From Branchiostoma lanceolatum (lineage: Eukaryota > Chordata > Leptocardii > Amphioxiformes > Branchiostomatidae): a DNA stretch of 64,000 bases. The notes below the pieces were generated by a model, which was given only the letters and a program-made list of their open reading frames with translations, ran no database searches and was not told the origin of the DNA. The DNA lies in assembly GCF_035083965.1 (NCBI RefSeq), contig NC_089724.1, positions 10,162,910-10,226,909 of the forward strand. The letters are read 5' to 3'. The position numbers and the translations under genes were made by a program. Shown piece after piece: positions 44,943-57,165 of the stretch (position 1 is its first letter; each line of letters opens with the position of its first letter).

Positions 44943-47900
44943 GTGTGTGTATGTTTGTATGTATGCGCCATGTGTGAGTGTTGTTCTCAATGGCAGTGTG
45001 TCAGCGGTTTTTGTTTGAACTCACCAGTACAGGATAAAGGCTCATCCTGTCCCTGACGGTGGCCAGTCGTCCCCCCTCCGCCCGACAGGTGTCCTCAGCC
45101 CGTCTGTACGTGGTGGGTGTTCGCTCGAAACGGTAACAGAGGAACAGACCGCTGGCCCTGCGAGGTTTGGTGTAGCCTTCTGGACACGCCATGTCCGCTG
45201 TGCATCAACACGACACAATTCCATATATCCGTTACTATCACGACAAGAATCCGGAAACACAAACACACAGACAGACAGACAGACAGACTCACACACAGAC
45301 GCACAGACACGTCAAAAAATATCTCCACTTTTGAGATGATGACGTATGCCAATAACAAAAGTTGTACTAAATAGAAATGCCCTATGCATGCTGCGGCTTT
45401 AGCAAGCATCATGATTGAACAGTACAATCCATATTATCGTTTCACTGTTTAACTGATCAGCATCTTGGTCCCTACGAAATAATGATTTAAAAAAAGGTAA
45501 TGCTTAGGTCCCATTTCCAACCATTTGCCCGGCCGGGCTGTTTGCGAAAACGAAAATCAAAAATCCATATCAAGAAAATAAGCAATACCGCGTTTGTTGT
45601 CTTTTATTATCATATTTTTCGTTCCTACAAGCTGCCCGGCCGGGCCCCGGATTGGAAATGGGACCGAAACATAGGTGGCTGACCTTAGGTAGTCCATTGT
45701 AAAAGGTAGTCCATTGTTTCCTGGACACAGACCATCTTGTTAAATCCTTACCTGTTTTTTTGCATGTCCACATCCCGTCATCCCCGAGTGTATGGTACTC
45801 CCCTCGTGGACACTGTTTCTGGTCACACTGGACTGTCCCGTTCTGCGAGCAGGAGCACAAGGTACCGGGAACTCTCTTATCCGCCCAGGATTCACCGAGC
45901 TATGCATAGATGAGTCATAAAAAACATACTCTCCAAGCAGGGGTTGACGTCGTTTAAGGCTTTCTATTTGCCAGGTTTTTCTTTTTATCCGCCAGCGGCA
46001 GACTTGTTTTAGATGTCTTTTTTGGCGTCCAACACAAGTCGGAGTCTAACCGCTTCTTGGAGAGTAATACAAACACAGAATCTGTGTATTATATCAATGT
46101 TTCAAAATTAGCTAGATTTCTTACACTTCGTTCATACTAGTAGTGTGTACCAACATATTTGACTTGAGAGCTATACAGCAACTTGCAATGAATCCATCTT
46201 CTCTGGTACATACACAGATTCTGAAGAACTTTCATGCGAATACCACAAAGCATAAGTTACTTTGATAAAATACACTTTATGGTTGGCAGAATACTGTAGC
46301 GATGTGAATATCTTTACCCGGTGAGTCTTGCCGTCATGTTGACAGCTCCCAGCCGGGCAGTCTGAGAGAAGAACACACCCATCGCCCTCCCACACTCGTC
46401 CGGTCTCGCAGGTACATCCGGGTACGCACTGCCGGGTGCAGGTCGGAGAAGGGTTCTCACAAGATGGCCGACAGGCTGAGCCGCACTGTGACCACCGGCT
46501 ATGGGCGGGGCAGTTTTGTCCTAATAAGGAAGGAAAAAAAAGACGAGCAAATTGAACGGACCCGTTTCCAAAACTCCGGCGGAAATTTGGGCCACAAATA
46601 GATTTAGAAGGTAGACCGCTATGACAAATTTTACCACTCAACCACTCTCGTTTTCAACCAACTCGCGCACACATACCCAGCACATTGTGCTCTCGCGAGA
46701 ATACATTTCGCAATTGCGCCGAGGGTTAGAATGGGGAATAACAGTATTTAGTTGAAATTTGCTTCCTCAGTTTTCAAGGGGAAATGTCCCACCGTGCAAA
46801 AATGAGTCTAAACATGCACTCTCTATGCACCTTACTCTCTCTTGTTATTTTTTAGTAATCTTCCCTTCTACAACTTACCTTTGACAACGCTGTTGGCAAG
46901 TTTTAGATCTATGACAGCACAAGTTGTCTCACAGTCCCTCATGGTGAGGAAGTTGTTCCTGTTCCCTCCACAGCCTCCATATATGAACGACTTGCACTTC
47001 CTTTCGGAAGAATCGAAGTAGAACCGCCTGCGGGCAGCCCGGCAGAGCCCGACCTTCTTCGGCTCGGCGCACGTGTCCGCTGATCTGGCGTCCGGCTTCC
47101 CTGGAGAGTGATCATGAGCGAGAAATGAAAGTTAAGTGTAACATGAAGTACATCGTGAGTACAAAATATGTAATACAATGTGTGATCGTCTCACTGTCCT
47201 GATAACTGATGTCGTCAGTTGTCGCTTGATTGTTAGTTGTCTCAGTAGCCAAAAGAGATACCAATACATTATCATTCTGTGTTTAATGCTTCGGTTGCAA
47301 TATGAACAAGGGGCCCGCCGGCTAGTTCACGGGCTGTATTTTGTCACTTTCGGGCGTGACTCCTACTTGGTCCCGTCGGACACCCTGCGGTTGCCGGAGT
47401 ATTTTTGGGCCTGGTCGGGGGAAAGCATAACACAATCTCTCCCTATCTAGGGTTTATATGGGCCTATCTCATAACAATCAAGTCAACTATAAACATTGTG
47501 ATAGCTACAAGTGTTCTGCTGAACATGGGACTTGGCCGCTGTACTGGGAGCAACAGATACCGGTTATGCTAGGATCACATTTCCTAGACGGTGCCCAGTC
47601 GGGATGTTTGCGAAAACGAAAAATAAGATATGCATATCAAGAAAATACGCAATTTCTAGTTAGTTATTTCTTACGTTTTGTGTCCTTTATTGTATTCTAT
47701 ATCATACTTTTCGTTCCCGCAAGCTGCTCGGGTTTGGAAATGTGACCTAAGCATTACCGACTGCTTCCCGTGAATTCACAGCTTCATACTGAGGCGGTTT
47801 ATCACTTAACATTTATTCATCAAGCGTGATGCATCCGTCACCACATCGCAAGTAACACATCACACCCCAACAATTCATATCCATCTATAACCACAGCTAA

Positions 47901-49804
47901 AAGCTAGCTAACTAATTGGTATGAAAAGAACAAAACTCGTATCGTCCTTCCATACAATCGTGTGAGCAGGATTCGGAAAAGCAAAGATTTGTAAACAACG
48001 TATTTCCGTCGTAATGACATAGCGAACATCTTGAAACTCACGTTCACCGCCGGCTGATTGACACTGCTCCAGCGGGATACATTTCCTTCCTTCCCAGACG
48101 TAGCCTTTATCACAGCTGCAGCCTCGGACGCAGAGCCGTGTGCACGCAGGGTTCGGGTTGGTGCAGGTGGGGCGGCATCGTCCTTTACACCGGGACATGT
48201 GGCTGTTCGCAGGGCACTCCTTATCATTACCTTTTATGAACATAAGAGGATGACTTATACCCCCATTACGCTAGGACGTCGCTCGCGCCGCGCGCTCTCT
48301 ACAACATAAACTTAAACAGAGCGCTGAACGAATTTCATAGATAAAGAACGAATGTTGTTACGCTTTACGTGTTTTGCTGTCATACATTAGCATTCTGCTC
48401 GATATCCCACTTATGAAATCAAGGGCTACACAAATCCGATCTGGGTCGCAGTGAGAGCGCAGCGCGATCGCCGTCTAGTGGAATGGGAGACTTATAGATG
48501 TTTATCCAAGAAGAGAGAGTTGGTACTAAATTTCTTCTCTCGTGTTATTTTACGCCTTACGCCTACAGATTATCGAATTGCTCTCCAACTTGCCTTAGCG
48601 CACTTGTTGATGATGTAGATAATGACCTTACCTTTACGTTGACAGACTCCCACAGCCATGCGTGTGAATCCCATGCTGACTGCCCGTCCTATGCCTGTAT
48701 ATTTAGTCCGACCCTTCACGCACGACAGTGCGGACGAACATGTCCCGGTGATACCCCAGGGTCCTCCGCATTTTTCTCCCACCATCTAAATTCAACAAAA
48801 ATAAAATATCTTTTCTGTCAGTGCGTCAAAGTGAGTTCTCTACAGAACAGTCCGTCAAGATTGGCATCACTAGGCAGAATCTATAGGATGACTTTTCAAA
48901 AGTATCAAAACTATTCATTCGTGTTTGGGGATTTTCAAGACCTTATGGACTGACTTACATATATGTGTCGCTGTGTTTACCTTCAAATGTAATATTTCCG
49001 TGACCCAGACGTGCGTGGGGGATTCAAGTGCCACGTTTTCTCCACATATCTGTAATATTCGTGACTCCCGAATCTGAACACGCACATGACGAGGCGCTAC
49101 CGTCGCCTTACGCCTACAGATTCTCGAATTGATCTCCGACTTACCTTAGCGCACTTGTCACAACAGCCGCACGCGTCCTTGACGACATCCCCCGGGCACG
49201 ACGGGGTGGGGGGACAGGGCCGGCTGGCACAGGCCATGCAAGAAAGTGCCGCGGCTCTGTCGAACACGTGAGTGGATTGACATTTTTTGAAAGTACCATG
49301 AGACCTCCATACAAAACGATCATTCATAGTAGATTATTTCCCTCACGATTCACTTTTCTATGTGCAATCTTGTTGGTATATAGTTGTATTTTGAGTTTTT
49401 ATTTTATTTCATGCGCTGTTATAACAAAACTATGCTATTCATTATAGAGCCGGTCCAGGAGCTCTATATATTACACTTACTATAACGTTACATGGTAGAA
49501 CAATAAAAAACCTACTAGTTCCCACCTTCCCGGTCACAATTGCAAAAAGGGGCCGTCGGGCAGTTTACGAGATGTTTTGGGACACTTTCGGGCATTGCCT
49601 CTGCGTGGCCCCGGCCCCGGTCTTCGGGGCCCGGTCGGAGCTACACCCCCTATAGACACCGGTGCAAGAATGACCGTAGAATTACTCGGGTTAAAACATC
49701 CACTCTGCTACTACATAGATGTTTAAAAATGCTGTATGAACCGACTGCACAAACCTGAGTACAAACACGAGCACCAGAGCTGCGAGAACAACCGCTCTCT
49801 TCAT
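44485..49804 (-). CDS. Secreted mosaic protein A: IGFBP-TIL-Kunitz-TIL-VWC-like-CTLD (9 exons)
   Basis: Exons 49804-49755, 49256-49145, 48785-48632, 48230-48042, 47100-46879, 46520-46318, 45899-45752, 45197-45025 and 44754-44485 keep one frame, about 506 aa. Order: signal peptide ([16 protein letters not shown]); IGFBP-type module ([18 protein letters not shown]); TIL ([18 protein letters not shown]); Kunitz ([24 protein letters not shown]), whose P1 position is Arg and so predicts a trypsin-like target; a second TIL ([18 protein letters not shown]); a short Cys-rich VWC-like exon ([11 protein letters not shown]); and a C-type lectin domain over two exons ([35 protein letters not shown]). No EPN/QPD or WND calcium-sugar motif is seen, so classical sugar binding is doubtful. 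It is a tandem paralogue of B and C. Confidence 0.87.
44878..44952. repeat. (GT)n microsatellite
   Basis: TGTATGTATG followed by more than 25 GT units in the intron that splits the lectin domain of gene A. Confidence 0.95.
45498..45673. mobile_element. TIR element family 3b, copy 1
   Basis: TAATGCTTAGGTCCCATTTC at the left and GGAAATGGGACCGAAACAT at the right. The interior GCGAAAACGAAAATCAAAAA and CATATCAAGAAAATA is shared with 47564-47756. In a gene A intron. Confidence 0.8.
45927..46066. mobile_element. TACTCTCCAAG TIR element
   Basis: 140 bp bounded by TACTCTCCAAG and its exact complement CTTGGAGAGTA. The next bases (GGGGTT / CGGTT) are also partly symmetrical. It starts 28 bp upstream of the exon at 45899-45752 on the gene strand. 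Confidence 0.75.
47284..47430. mobile_element. TIR element family 3, short copy
   Basis: TAATGCTTCGG at the left and GAAAGCATAA at the right. The interior GGCCCGCCGGCTAGTTCACG and TTTCGGGCGTGACTCCTACT matches the copy at 27370-27706. Confidence 0.6.
47564..47756. mobile_element. TIR element family 3b, copy 2
   Basis: TTATGCTAGGATCACATTTC at the left and GGAAATGTGACCTAAGCATTA at the right, 193 bp. It shares its interior with 45498-45673. In a gene A intron. Confidence 0.8.
48259..48490. mobile_element. TIR element family 2, copy in gene A intron
   Basis: Degenerate G+C-rich inverted ends (GACGTCGCTCGCGCCGCGCG / GCGCAGCGCGATCGCCGTC). The interior AACGAATTTCATAGATAAAG and CGTGTTTTGCTGTC is homologous to the element at 13358-13597. 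Confidence 0.7.
49530..49655. mobile_element. TIR element family 3, fragment
   Basis: GGTCACAATTGCAAAAAGGG, then GGGCAGTTTACGAGATG and GGGGCCCGGTCGGAG, resemble the family 3 interior. Only one end is recognisable. In intron 1 of gene A. Confidence 0.45.
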
Positions 49805-52292
49805 GACGAGGGGCCCAGTTATGCCGTCCGGTCTACAAGAAGGACAGCAAAGGCATGTTCCGTGACATGGATTTCGGCGAAAGAAGAACGTGAAATATTT
49901 GTGTTTTTTCTTACCAAAAGCGTTATACTATGCATTTTGAGGAAAACTCGAAAAGAAGAAGAAATCGTCTAAGATGCCAGCTTTAAGTACGGTGTATAAA
50001 GATGTTTTTGATGTACACGTCTTTGTTAGCCACACCACGTGGAATTCTAACATGCCGCCACTGTTGAAGAAACTTGGAATAGTATGTTTGATAAAACACC
50101 CTACCGTTTAGGTTTGACTATGTTGGAGAGAAGACTGCCAACCCCGTCCACAGCACGTCCGGCCGTCACCACAGCCAGCAGATCTGCCGACGGCGGGGGT
50201 TTCAGCGGCTTTTATTCGCCCTTCAACTGGCAACGCATAATCCTTGTTTTATGAAAGTTCAAGGCTGGGAAACATAAGGCTTCGGTACTCTAATGTGTTG
50301 CCCAGCAACCACGCAAACATTCAGAAACAAATTAAAAAGACCTAAAATCAAATAAGCAGACCCAATGATGTTTTCAAGACTGCCTCAAAGACCTGTACTG
50401 TCGTGCAAAGTACATTTTGTCCTAAATCCAGAAATTCTAAATCAGTTAATGTTTAAGTTCAAGTTCTGCAAATTGGCTTTTTGGTCCTTTTACACATGTT
50501 CGCACGGGAATGTTGAAGTTCAAAAGGCAGCTTGTACTTGGTTCCTATAGCAGAACCATACACGGACAGTCTTCCCTCAGAGGATCAGTGTTCAGCATAG
50601 GTTACATGATTAAAATGCAACAAAGAAAATACCAGGTACATTGTGTATATGATAAAAAAATACCTGGTTATTTATTTGATGGGAACATTTTGTAACGAGG
50701 ATTTGTTGTTATGGCACTGGTGATTCACTTACATAACAAGTTACACACTTTAAATATGAGCTGCTTAACGACATTAAACCTAATGTCCGTCTTGGATACT
50801 GGTATTAGTACAGGAACCAAGTTAGTTCAAGTCTTCCCGTGCCACTTGGTGGAGCCTATGACGGCACACATCTCCGATTCGCAGCCCTTGGGCCACGCAA
50901 CTTTATGCAAGTCTCTACAACAGGGGGCTAGTCCGCTGGTAGTGATGTGTATCTGTTTAACTTCCATACTCTTTCCCAAATGCTGAGTACTAAGCAGAGA
51001 AAGCAGTATGTAACATTTTTAAAGTCTTTGCTATGACCCGGCCGGAGAAAAATTGATTTCGTTTCACCCATTTTAGATAAAAATTTTGATCTTGTGATAG
51101 ATGAGGTATTTTTGCACCGCAAATGATAATGATTAGCTATGGGAGACAGTGAGTGAGTGAAATGATAATGCTCTGCTCAAATTGTGTTATCATTCAGTTT
51201 TTTAACCTGCTAACAACGGGTCTAATATTGATTTGGAACGATTTCTGTGTCGTAGTTGTTGGCTTGATTCGATCTTTACTCCGCGGAAGGCGATGAAAGG
51301 TTTTGAAAGTGCAAGAGTTTTTTTCTCACGAGGTTTATCACCACAGCACCAGTGACGCCAATGGTACATGGCGTCATTTAACTGCTTACCTGAACAGAAC
51401 AATGTAGCTTATCAAACGTTGAATCGTTATGGACTAATGTCTAACTATTTTGTATCCAATTTCATATCTTGGCAGGGTGGATGATTGACAAGTGAACGTT
51501 CTTACAATTGAACTAATTACATACCGTTTCAGATGACGCCTTTCCCCACAGCTCAATTCAACTACTATTAATGATAAAATACTGCCATTTTATCAAGGCT
51601 TTGTTTGAAACTTCATGAAAAGTTTCCCTTTTATGTAAGAAAGATATTACGCACAGGATTTGTCTGCACCTGTATTTTATTCCATATTTTTACCCATACA
51701 TGTGGTAATTTGCCTTGCAATTCATTTAAAAGATCAAAGATTTCAACTTGTTAACGTTTATGTGTTAAAAGCAATAAAGAAGCATTGTAACAAGTGATGC
51801 AACTGCAATAGAGCAGAATTCGACGTTCTTATCTATGCTTTTAAGGAATGCCAAGGATTGTTTTATGAACCGTGAAAGATTACGTAAAATATGTACTGAT
51901 ACATGAAATATCATTAAAAGCACCTCTCATTCCTATTGACATCTTTTATAATTAGTCCCTGCCATACACCCGTCTAGCAGCATCTTACTCATCAATCTTT
52001 TAGCTTGCTTTTTGTCTCTGCATAAAGGTACATGCATATATAATCAGACTGTAGTATTTAGCAAACAATTGAAGCACGCCCGCTTCACAGGCTGCGGCGC
52101 GGTCATATTCGTCGTAGGCCCTCTTATGATATCAATGTCCTAAGTAGGCTGTGACAGAACCAACCGTCATGATCTAAGATAGGCTATTTCGTAACAATAC
52201 AGGTTACTTTTTCTGTTACATATGCACTACATCCCAAGAATGCCCTCAGTTTGCTATAGTGCGACGATGGTACGACTTATGTGACCGGACCA
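49805..52292. other. Intergenic between lectin genes A and B
   Basis: No gene is recognised. The sequence is mostly AT-rich. A stretch at about 50800-50960 (ACGGCACACATCTCCGATTC) is more G+C-rich and may be repeat-derived, but it was not identified. Confidence 0.45.
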
Positions 52293-55200
52293 TTAGTTCT
52301 TGTACGGGTTGTATTCGCAAACGTAGGCGCGCTTTGCGCCACACTTGCCCCGCTGCCAGCGGTACAGCGCCGGGCGGCTCATGTAGACACAGTTATCGCC
52401 GGGGTTGTTCCGGGTGCGCGGGCACCAGTGGCTGTACTGGCGGCGCTGGTCGTACTTCACGCCGTCACTCCACACCAGCCTCCCCGTCCGGCCCCGGGCA
52501 CTCAGACCGATCCACGCGTCCGCGTGAAGCTTTAGGAACGTCAAAATCTAAACAGAATCGGGAAAGAGCAAATATTAGTCTTTTTAACATTAGAGACATG
52601 TATATTTCGTACAGAATAATGTTACCTTTATTTCACGAGCAGTCTGCAATTGGAATCCATATAATGATCATCAAATATCCATCTGAAGTTACACTTTTGT
52701 TATACTGTACCATGACTAGTCGTAAAACAACAGTGTAACCCGACATAGTACATCAAAACAACTTTCACATCTTTTCGCATAGTTCTGTGTAGCTCTGGCA
52801 ATTTGTTTGTGGTTTTACTTCACCCATCAGTCGTATCAGCTCTTTACTTACATGTAGCTTTCTGCTTACACTTATTGAAGCTTAAAATTAATGATCTATT
52901 GATGAGAACACCTAGACAGAGCTGCAGTTCATGAGAACGTGCTCACCGTGACCCTGAATTGGGTGATGAAGCTACGGATGGTCACCAGACGCCCCCCGTC
53001 TACCCGGCAGCTGGTCTGAGCCTCACGGTAAGACGACGGCTTCCTTTCGAACCGGTAACAGAGTGACCGGCCTCTGGTACTAGAGCTCGAGGGCTTTGTG
53101 TAACCACGCGGACAGCGGCCGTATTCTGTGGGCACGTGTATTGACATTGTACATGTGAGAAACACATTGAAATCCTATGTAGACATTTTAGACAAGGCAG
53201 GACACTATCATTATTTTCATATATTAGGAATTCATATGTACTACGTACATTACACATTTTGTGAATGATGATTGATAATACTTGAATTACGTCGATGAAG
53301 GTTAGACATAATGCATCATACAAAATGAATTTTCGAACTGGATAAGATATATAACAGAGCCATAGTAGTGCATCAAATGGATTGATTTATTTGCATATGA
53401 CGAATCTTAAATTGATGATTGCTTTACAATTTCAATATCACGAAATGAGGAATAGCACCCAAAATCATACTCTTTAACGCTGTAATCTCTGCAGAAACAT
53501 ATTCCTGTGCATGTATTCTGACAGGTTTCAAATTTTCGGTAAGACTGATCTAGTAGTGCCTATCCGTACCTTTGCAGTTGACTTTGTTGCCGTAGGCGTC
53601 GAAGAAGACAGCGTTACATCCCCCGCAGTAGTTGGACCGGCAGGTGGCGTCGGGATGGGCCGGGCATCTGGTGACCTGGCACGGGTCGGCAAAACAGTTG
53701 ACCACGTCCACTCCTGGAGGACACAGAGTCGCTGGACCAGAGAAAGGAGTTATATGAAAGAATTAGATATGACATATTTGAAAACGCTGTACGTTCTAGA
53801 TCTCTGACTTGTAGATATAAATCGAATGGCAGCTCATCGACACTAATTGTACACTAACCGCTATATTCGGCGACGTCAGCGAAAAGCATTACTTGCTGTT
53901 AAGTTATGGCCACCACTGGGGCCTAAGAGAATTATTGCACACACGTAAAAAGTAAAATGTATGATTGATCATGAAGTTTGATCAAATAAGATATGAGACA
54001 AATATCAAATATGAAGAATTTCAAGATTTAAATCATCAGTTGCTGGTAGAAATAGTGATTACCTGATGATATTTCCTAAACCTGATTCATCAGATCTATA
54101 TGATGGTCCATTAGTGTACTGTCATGTACACAGCGATGTACATCAAATGCCACTGAATTATGATGACTGTCAATTGTTAAACATAATGAAACATTCTCAG
54201 TAAAGGTTTCTTACGGACTGGTCTGCAGTCCCAGGTGCCTTCCTCAGTCAGGTAGTGCTCACTTCCCCGTGAGCAGTCGACGAACAGACATCTCTCTCCC
54301 CGGCCGTCACACAGGCAGTTCTTACCGGCTGTTCCACGCACACCCCAGGACTCTCCCACCTGTCAATAAGGAATGAATGAATGATTTTATTGTACAACAA
54401 TTGCAACGTATGTGGCGTCGTGTGGCGCAAGTGTAGAGCGCGCGGCTGTCAAACAATGGGACCCGGGATCTAATGCCCAGAGACATGTCCGAACTTGCGT
54501 CACGACGTTGTGCCCTTGAGAAAGGCACTTAACACGACTTTCCTCACTTCACTCAGGTGTAAATGAGTACCTAGCTCATCTAGGGTTAGGGAAGTCCCTC
54601 GGATAGGACATCAAATGGAGGTCCCGTGTTTGGGGAGAGCCACACCCCGCGCACGTTAAAGAACCCACCACACCTTTCGAAAAAGAGTAGGGGCATGCCC
54701 CGGTGTGCGATGGTCCAAATCTTACAGTCTGGTCTGGGATGACATCTTGAAAAGGTGATAGTCACCTGTTATGTCAATCCTTCCACAAATGTGGTAAATC
54801 GAAATAAATAAATAGATGAATAAATAAGCGATGACAATGTATGGCAATGTACAGATAACATAAGTTACAATCTTGGTCTATTTTTCAACAATTCTAATTA
54901 CTACATTACTATATCGATTGCAACCTACAGTAATTACTAAACAGAAATATTATTGTAAACATCATACTGCGTATGTCTAGGCTACTTTACGACTTTACAT
55001 TTGTCAAAAGAATAGCACAGTTTCTTTTTTGGACACCGTTATGAATGTATTGGCCTAGGTCGCTGTTTGGAGATTTCCAGTTACTTTGAGTTTACATCTG
55101 CGTCACGTTCACAATGGTAGTGTACGTTATGTTTGCTAGCCCATGATTATTACATGTAACGCTTGGAGTTAGATATGAAAAGATAAGCTATGACATGTCG

Positions 55201-55604
55201 TTCTATTGAATAAAACTAGCTCCTACATCGTGTTACGCTGAAGGGCTGCAATTTTGGAGAAATATGAAGAATATGGGAGTTTTTTTTCCGTATTTATTTT
55301 TCCTTACCTCATAGCGCTTTCCGTTGTACTCGCAGGATTGCCTTGGACATGAGTCACGTGGGATGCACACACCGTTGTGCCACACGTGAGTCCTGTCGTC
55401 ACACACACAGCGGGCCACGCACTGAAGAGTGCAGAACTTTGGTTCGTCACCGCATTTCGGCTCACAGGCACTCCCGCACTGACTCCAACTGCTTCCAGGA
55501 GGACACTGTTGGCCTCCTTTACCTATAGAAATGGTTTGTTCTCTTTAGTCAATTATCAATTTCGCGTAAAGCTCCGTTTTACGTTTGAGATGCATGATAC
55601 AGCA

Positions 55605-55645
<41 letters not shown>

Positions 55646-55663
55646 AAACACACACACACACAC

Positions 55664-55702
<39 letters not shown>

Positions 55703-57165
55703 CAAACAAACAAACACACACAAACGCACGTGTACACACCGATTGATCATGTTAAACACATTACACACAAAAAACTGACTACCATCTTTACACTGCCAGT
55801 ATGAACGTCTTACCCACACAGACGCCATCTGCGTTGAAATCTTTCGGTTCCTTATCACAGACAAGTCCAGAAGAACATTTTCCTGATATCCACCAGGGTC
55901 CACCGCACCTCTCTCCCTCAACCTGAAATATTCCCGGGTTAGATTGAATGTATCCATTACACTTTAATTCTAATAATGGGAAAAATCAATCAAGCTAAAT
56001 GTAGTCTTTATCTGCTGTTAATACTACAGAATGAACGACGTATAACGTTAGACGATACAGGTATTATGGAATAATCTCACTTTCGCACAGGCAGCGCAGC
56101 ATCCGCAAACGTCTGTAATGACATCGGCCGGACAGGACGGAGGAGGCGGGCATTTCGAGCGATCACACGGGAGACAGGACAGGGCAGCCACGCTGTCATT
56201 GTTGAGAAAGCACACGACGTCATGAAGGTGAATCACAACTTAGTTATCTTCATAGTTATCTCCATGAAAAATGGAGATATTGTTTTTGGTGTGTATGTGT
56301 GCCTGTGTGTGTGTCTGAGTGTATGTTTGTGTTTCCGGATTTTTTTAGTCAGCATAACTCATGAATGTCTGAGTGGATTGTAATGATATTTGGTATGTGG
56401 GTAGGTGTTGGAAAGACGGGCCCCCTAGTATGTGACCTTGGTACTGCAGCAGAACTTCCGTTTTTTTATAAACTTTTTGACCTGGATGCGCTATGGTCTT
56501 GCTTATAATTGTATGGTCCATAGCTCTACAATGACTGGAGGCTAGGAAGGTGTTTCTCATGAAAAAATTACAGACTAAGTAGTCGATAGCTAGTTTTGGT
56601 CTAAAAGAATAAACTTTGTAAACAGCTGATCCCTAGGAACAAAACATTTCAAAACTCGCAAACAGGTCTTGCCTGGACGATGAGTTAGACAACTCACTAG
56701 TAAATAGATCTCTAACCCATATCAGCCTCAGGCATGATGTTACATAGTTAGGCAGGGATCAGTTGTGACATGCTGTATGGCCCCTGCCGGGTGCCTAGTA
56801 AAGGTGTATGTAACGACTGACAAGTACAATCACACATGGCCAGCACTGCTGTCATAGCAGTAGAGTATAAGTTATCACTGAATTGAGCCGGATTTAGATT
56901 AAGGCAATGAAGGTATAGATTTAAGGAACATTAGACTTGAATTACATCATGGCAAATATTTGAATATATTGATATCATCCTAACACTGGTGACTGAAAAT
57001 CGTGACATTTGTCTAAACAAACAAGCTTTGATGCATGTGCAGAAAGCTTGCTTGAGGTCTCAATGCCCTTCGTAGTAATTATGCAATTTGATTAAAACTG
57101 GACAAGCAAGGAAATTACCTTCTGACTGCTACCAACAGAAGCAACGTCCGAAGTAGAGTCCCCAT
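52293..57165 (-). CDS. Secreted mosaic protein B: IGFBP-TIL-VWC-like-Cys module-CTLD (8 exons)
   Basis: Exons 57165-57119, 56192-56081, 55922-55814, 55522-55308, 54359-54215, 53731-53570, 53125-52947 and 52547-52293 keep one frame, about 407 aa. Order: signal peptide (MGTLLRTLLLLVAV); IGFBP-type module (CGCCAACAK, GERCGGPWWISGKCSSGLVC); TIL ([18 protein letters not shown]); VWC-like exon (LCDGRGERCLFVDCSRG); a Cys module unique in this cluster (VNCFADPCQVTRCPAHPDAT..YCGGCNAVFFDA); then a two-exon C-type lectin domain (CPRGYTKP, DGGRLVTI, DAWIGLSARG, WSDGVKYD, CEYNPYKN). It lacks the Kunitz and second TIL exons of A. Intron phases match A wherever exons correspond. Likely extracellular; no classical sugar-binding triplet is seen. 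Confidence 0.87.
54411..54830 (+). mobile_element. tRNA-like SINE, full-looking copy
   Basis: The head TGGCGCAAGTGTAGAGCGCG resembles a Pol III A box, and GGGACCCGGGATCT lies about where a B box is expected. The body has CTTTCCTCACTTCACTCAGG and GGAGGTCCCGTGTTTGGGG. The tail is AAATAAATAAATAGATGAAT. Antisense fragments occur at 22645-22815 and 30088-30165. It lies in a gene B intron, antisense to the gene. Confidence 0.65.
55606..55735. repeat. (CA)n / (CAGA)n microsatellite
   Basis: CACACA followed by about eight CAGA units and CAAA/CACA variants, in a gene B intron. The frames across it are artefacts. Confidence 0.95.
56250..56560. repeat. GT-rich dispersed repeat (TCTCCATGAAAAATGGAGAT type)
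   Basis: The hairpin TATCTCCATGAAAAATGGAG, then a GTGTGT core and TCATGAATGTCTGAGTGGAT, then AACTTCCGTTTTTTTATAAA. It has the same plan as 4510-4740. In intron 1 of gene B. Confidence 0.5.

Noticed and set aside
55545-55957. Cys/Val-rich frames over the CA/CAGA repeat
   Set aside because: Repeat translation. Only the flanking exon 55922-55814 is real.
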